Source: Toxoplasma gondii ME49 | Taxonomy: Eukaryota; Apicomplexa; Conoidasida; Eucoccidiorida; Sarcocystidae | Direction of reading: 5' to 3' | DNA length: 64,000 nucleotides | Assembly: GCF_000006565.2 (NCBI RefSeq) | Contig: NC_031476.1 | Location: 4,302,458-4,366,457 of the forward strand | Shown: positions 61,007 to 64,000 of the stretch, in pieces | Layout of the letters: each line of letters opens with the position of its first letter | How positions within the stretch are numbered: the stretch's first letter is position 1 | The notes under the pieces: generated by a model | The model's database searches: none | Told to the model about the DNA's origin: nothing | Seen by the model: the letters and a program-made list of their open reading frames with translations, nothing else | Program-made: the position numbers and the translations under genes

Positions 61007-62505
61007 CGCTTTTACATTCTAAAGGCAGCGTCCCGATCCGTTTTTCCTCGAAAGTGCCTCTCTTGGACTGCTTTCGTCGATACATCTCTGTGCCACCTCT
61101 TGCGCATGTGTTGACAATGCAGCATGACTAATGCGATGTCTGTGACGTTGCGGTTCGTTCTTTACGGATACGCGCAAGCAAGTCAGCCTCGGTGTGCATA
61201 TGCGCGTGTGGACGGCGGCAAGCATTCAAAAGTCGATCTAACTGCATATATCTGTATATATATATATATATATATGAGTCTGAAAACAGTGGGGAATTGC
61301 TTTCCTTCCGGCATCCGTTGAGAGATGGGATCGTGAGAGACTGTGCTTTCTCTTGTCGGCTCAACCTCTCATCTCTCCGTCTTTGCTCAGGGTCCCTCAA
61401 ACGCCTGTCACCCGTGAGGTCGCCTCACGCCTGTGCTCGACCGCAGAACGCGTTTTTCGCGTCACCAAACGAGAAAGTGAATGGGTACTTCGTGCCAGTT
61501 TCGCTTTCGCTCAGTGACGGAGACGCTCCAAACTTTGTTTGATTTTCGTTCTCTCTCGTTTTCCCCTTTCATGCGCGAACTCTCTTGTCGATACTATTTG
61601 AAGGCATCAGGTCGATACAAACAGAGGGTTGGGGCCTAGGGATAAAAGCGCTCGGGTTCGCTGTCTACGCAGTTGATGCCACTTGACAAGGACCGTATCC
61701 GTGAAAAAACTAATTCTTTTTTCGCTCGCTTTTCTGAAGCACAGTCGCCCGCAGAAGCCGGGCTCCTAGGAAAACAGACGGCTGCGCGCAGCTTGCAGAT
61801 TCCGGTCTCTTGCTCCACCTTTATTCGGAGTTCTGGGGAGAAAGAAGAAATTGCAGAAAGCTGGCAACGACGCCACGCGGACGGAGATGGAAGAGAGAAG
61901 TTATGGTGTTATCACTACGCCGGGAGGAACGTCGAGAGACCAACTCTTGGCACCAAGCCACACACATCACAGACAAGAGGAATAGAGGGTGAAAAAAGGA
62001 ACTCGGACCTGCCGCATAAGCCGAGGGAAACTGAGTCTGTACACGTGTTTCCCATAAGATGTTGTGCGGGTTATGTCTCCTTGTCATTTTCTCGCCTCGA
62101 AACTAGGAATCTCTGAGGTCCCGACTCCACGGCTGAAGTGGCACGAAAAGCCTGCAGCCGCGGTTTCGTTTGTGATCACGCTGGATTGGATTCCAAAAAA
62201 AACATTAGGTCTGACCTCAGAGGTATAAAACGAAGTCTTGAGCCTCGATAAAGTCTTTCCTTCTTTTCCAGAATCAATGGAAACAGGTCCGAAACCTGAA
62301 TTGGCCGTGGGAGGCTGGGACACAGGAGAGAGATGAAAGAGCGACATCTGTGTGTTTTCCCGCGTTTTCAATCTCGCACCTCTTCCGTGAAAGAGTTGAC
62401 TTTCTTTAGACGAAGCCAAGCCTCTGAATCCTGAGACTCCGCAGTTGTTTCCACCTCTCCTCCGTCGTTGCCCTGAATCTCCACTTCCAAGGCGAAAGCG
62501 CATTT
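61007..62505. other. Convergent 3' spacer
   Basis: It holds the 3' ends of the EB-like gene (+) and the right-edge gene (-). No domain or spliced frame was found; open frames at 61673-62116 (+) and 62084-62503 (-) have no support. Confidence 0.5.
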
Positions 62506-63017
62506 TTAGGTGCCCGGGGGAGCATTGGGAACTCCTGAATTCTGCGTTTCGTCTTTTGCTGGAGTGCGAACCGCTTCTCGCAAAGGACGACGAGTGAGGA
62601 GGAGAATGCGAGACACGTCGTTGATTCCAAACAAGTGCAACAGAAAGAAAGCTTTCTTCTTAATTTCTGCCGACGTCGCCTCTCGGGATCCCGGCGGAAC
62701 GCTTGAGTCCCCTTCTTGAACCAAGGCACGCGCTGTGCACTCGCAAACCGTGTTGACGACTGCTTCCACGAAGTTCGGGAAGTACAGTCGGCCCTGCAGG
62801 GAAGGAAACGGGGAGGAAAACACCACCGCAACACAGTTCCGAACAAAATTAAAGAAGAGGAAACACTCCCACCCAGTTCCCTCACACGAACGTTCTACGA
62901 ACGTTGCTGAACACACCCAAATCGTCCTTACCTCAACTCCCACACGCGAAGCGCTTACTCGAAAAACTAATCTACAAATCATTCTGTCAGGAGGCTCAAC
63001 CGTCAAACACTCCATAC

Positions 63018-63052
<35 letters not shown>

Positions 63053-63074
63053 CATATGGCTCTACATCTGTACA

Positions 63075-63138
<64 letters not shown>

Positions 63139-64000
63139 TCGGCAGAAGCTGAATCGTACCACTTCAGCTTCAGGTGAAGGCGCGGCTTTCCTTAGCTTTC
63201 CGTTTGGTCCTCGTCGTGTGTCTCCTTGAATTTCGGGCATCGAGAGGAGTCTCCGGAACTCTGGTTCTTCGGCCGCAGAGTCTTTCGCGTTTGGAACGCC
63301 AGTATCACCACCGCCCGGGTCTTGAGAATCTGCGGTTTTGCGTACCGCGTTTTTCTTCCCCCTGGAACCTCCAATCGCGACGCGAGCGATCGACATGGCG
63401 GCATCGCAGTCGATGAATCCGGGGATCACAGAGAACTCTCTCCACATTTGAATGAGCACTCCGAGCGACACCCAGGCGCGTGTGGAGACGTGCTCCGCCC
63501 CTGTCTCCTCCAGAGACGTTTGGGCCACGAAGCGCCTTCCAGTCACCTGCGCCTTGGGTTTCGGGCGCTGCGGCTCCTGGCCCTTCGGCGAGGCCTTGGG
63601 CGGCCGTTTTGTCTCCGCGCCGTCTCCTTTTTTTGCAGGCGCCACCGAGCCCTTTGAAGCCGTGGGGAGAGTCGCCTCAGCGCGGGCGCGACCGAGCGCC
63701 GGCTGCGCAGACAACTCACTATAGAAAACGAAAAGGTGCTCAACAGGTTCCAGCTTGAGCATGGCAAACACGTCACCTGGCAGCCGCTCGTGTGCGTACG
63801 TCCAAATGCTGTGTTTCGTATTGCTCTCGCGAGACTCCGCAGTCGTGCTTAGAACGTCCCCTGCAGCTGACTCCATAATCACGCTTGTCGATATCCTGAA
63901 GTCGTCATTGTTGTACAGCATATCGTAGAGCGGCAGGAATCGCGCTCGACAGAAAAAGTGGAAGGCCGTTAAGCGCGACGGATGTGCGCGACGCAACGCC
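62506..64000 (-). CDS. Unrecognised protein, 3' part (runs off the right edge)
   Basis: Two exons are visible: the 3' part of one reaching the window edge (64000-63160) and the last one (62793-62506, TAA). They join in phase 0 across an intron that holds two (TA)n tracts. About 376 residues are seen and the N-terminus is missing. The fragment is Phe/Leu-rich and helical ([16 protein letters not shown]), then a Lys/Pro linker ([19 protein letters not shown]), then [19 protein letters not shown], an acidic/basic linker, and [14 protein letters not shown] with a helical end. The pairing of W-x-x-F-x-V-x-P with a later FP-x-FVE-x-V recalls paired helical modules of large cytoskeletal proteins, but I cannot name the family. 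No signal or membrane segment is seen in this part. Confidence 0.7.
63019..63135. repeat. Paired (TA)n microsatellites, last intron of the right-edge gene
   Basis: Pure TA runs at 63019-63049 and 63080-63135 are separated by a short unique stretch; the second (about 56 bp) is the longest pure TA run in the window. Confidence 0.92.

Overview
This is 64 kb of nuclear DNA from an apicomplexan, most likely a tissue-cyst coccidian (Toxoplasma gondii or a near relative such as Hammondia or Neospora). The evidence is the mid-GC base composition, many short exons with GT-AG introns of about 50-1,200 bp, start contexts such as CAAAATGG, dense (TA)n microsatellites and TGCATGC words in introns and spacers, Ser- and Glu-rich low-complexity inserts, and an apicoplast-style bipartite leader on one protein. 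The species call is an inference. Gene models were built by hand by joining open frames across splice sites and checking that codon phase carries through every junction; most models pass at every junction.

Layout, left to right. (1) A + strand gene at 2959-14067 encodes a TRIM-like protein: two B-box zinc fingers, a helical/coiled-coil stretch, a PH-like domain and a long acidic, partly tandem-repeated tail. (2) A - strand gene at 25665-16672 encodes a secreted, membrane-anchored M14 metallocarboxypeptidase. (3) A - strand gene at 31653-27711 encodes a TrmA/RlmD-type (uracil-5-)-methyltransferase with a probable apicoplast leader. (4) A - strand gene at 37413-33507 encodes a RAP-domain, helical-repeat RNA-binding protein. 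(5) A tRNA-Arg(CCU) gene lies at 38451-38523. (6) A + strand gene at 39340-44439 encodes a lipoate-protein ligase A. (7) A 20-N assembly gap inside poly-G lies at 46459-46478. (8) A - strand gene at 48669-46880 encodes an ANP32-like acidic leucine-rich protein. (9) A - strand gene at 57816-52365 encodes a DUF676-type serine esterase/lipase. (10) A small + strand gene at 59750-61006 has an EB1 C-terminal-like motif. (11) The 3' part of an unrecognised - strand gene runs off the right edge (62506-64000).

There are no operons. Orientation gives two divergent, promoter-bearing spacers (37414-39339, which holds the tRNA, and 57817-59749) and three convergent 3' spacers (14068-16671, 44440-46879, 61007-62505). 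Genes 3, 4 and 6 all point to organelle biology (organellar RNA modification, organellar RNA binding, lipoylation), but nothing in the DNA shows co-regulation. The most unusual non-coding observation is a 90-bp inverted duplication, one copy in the spacer at 26771-26860 and the other inside an intron of the methyltransferase gene at 28844-28933. Apart from two low-confidence small ORFs, no gene could be supported in the long spacers.
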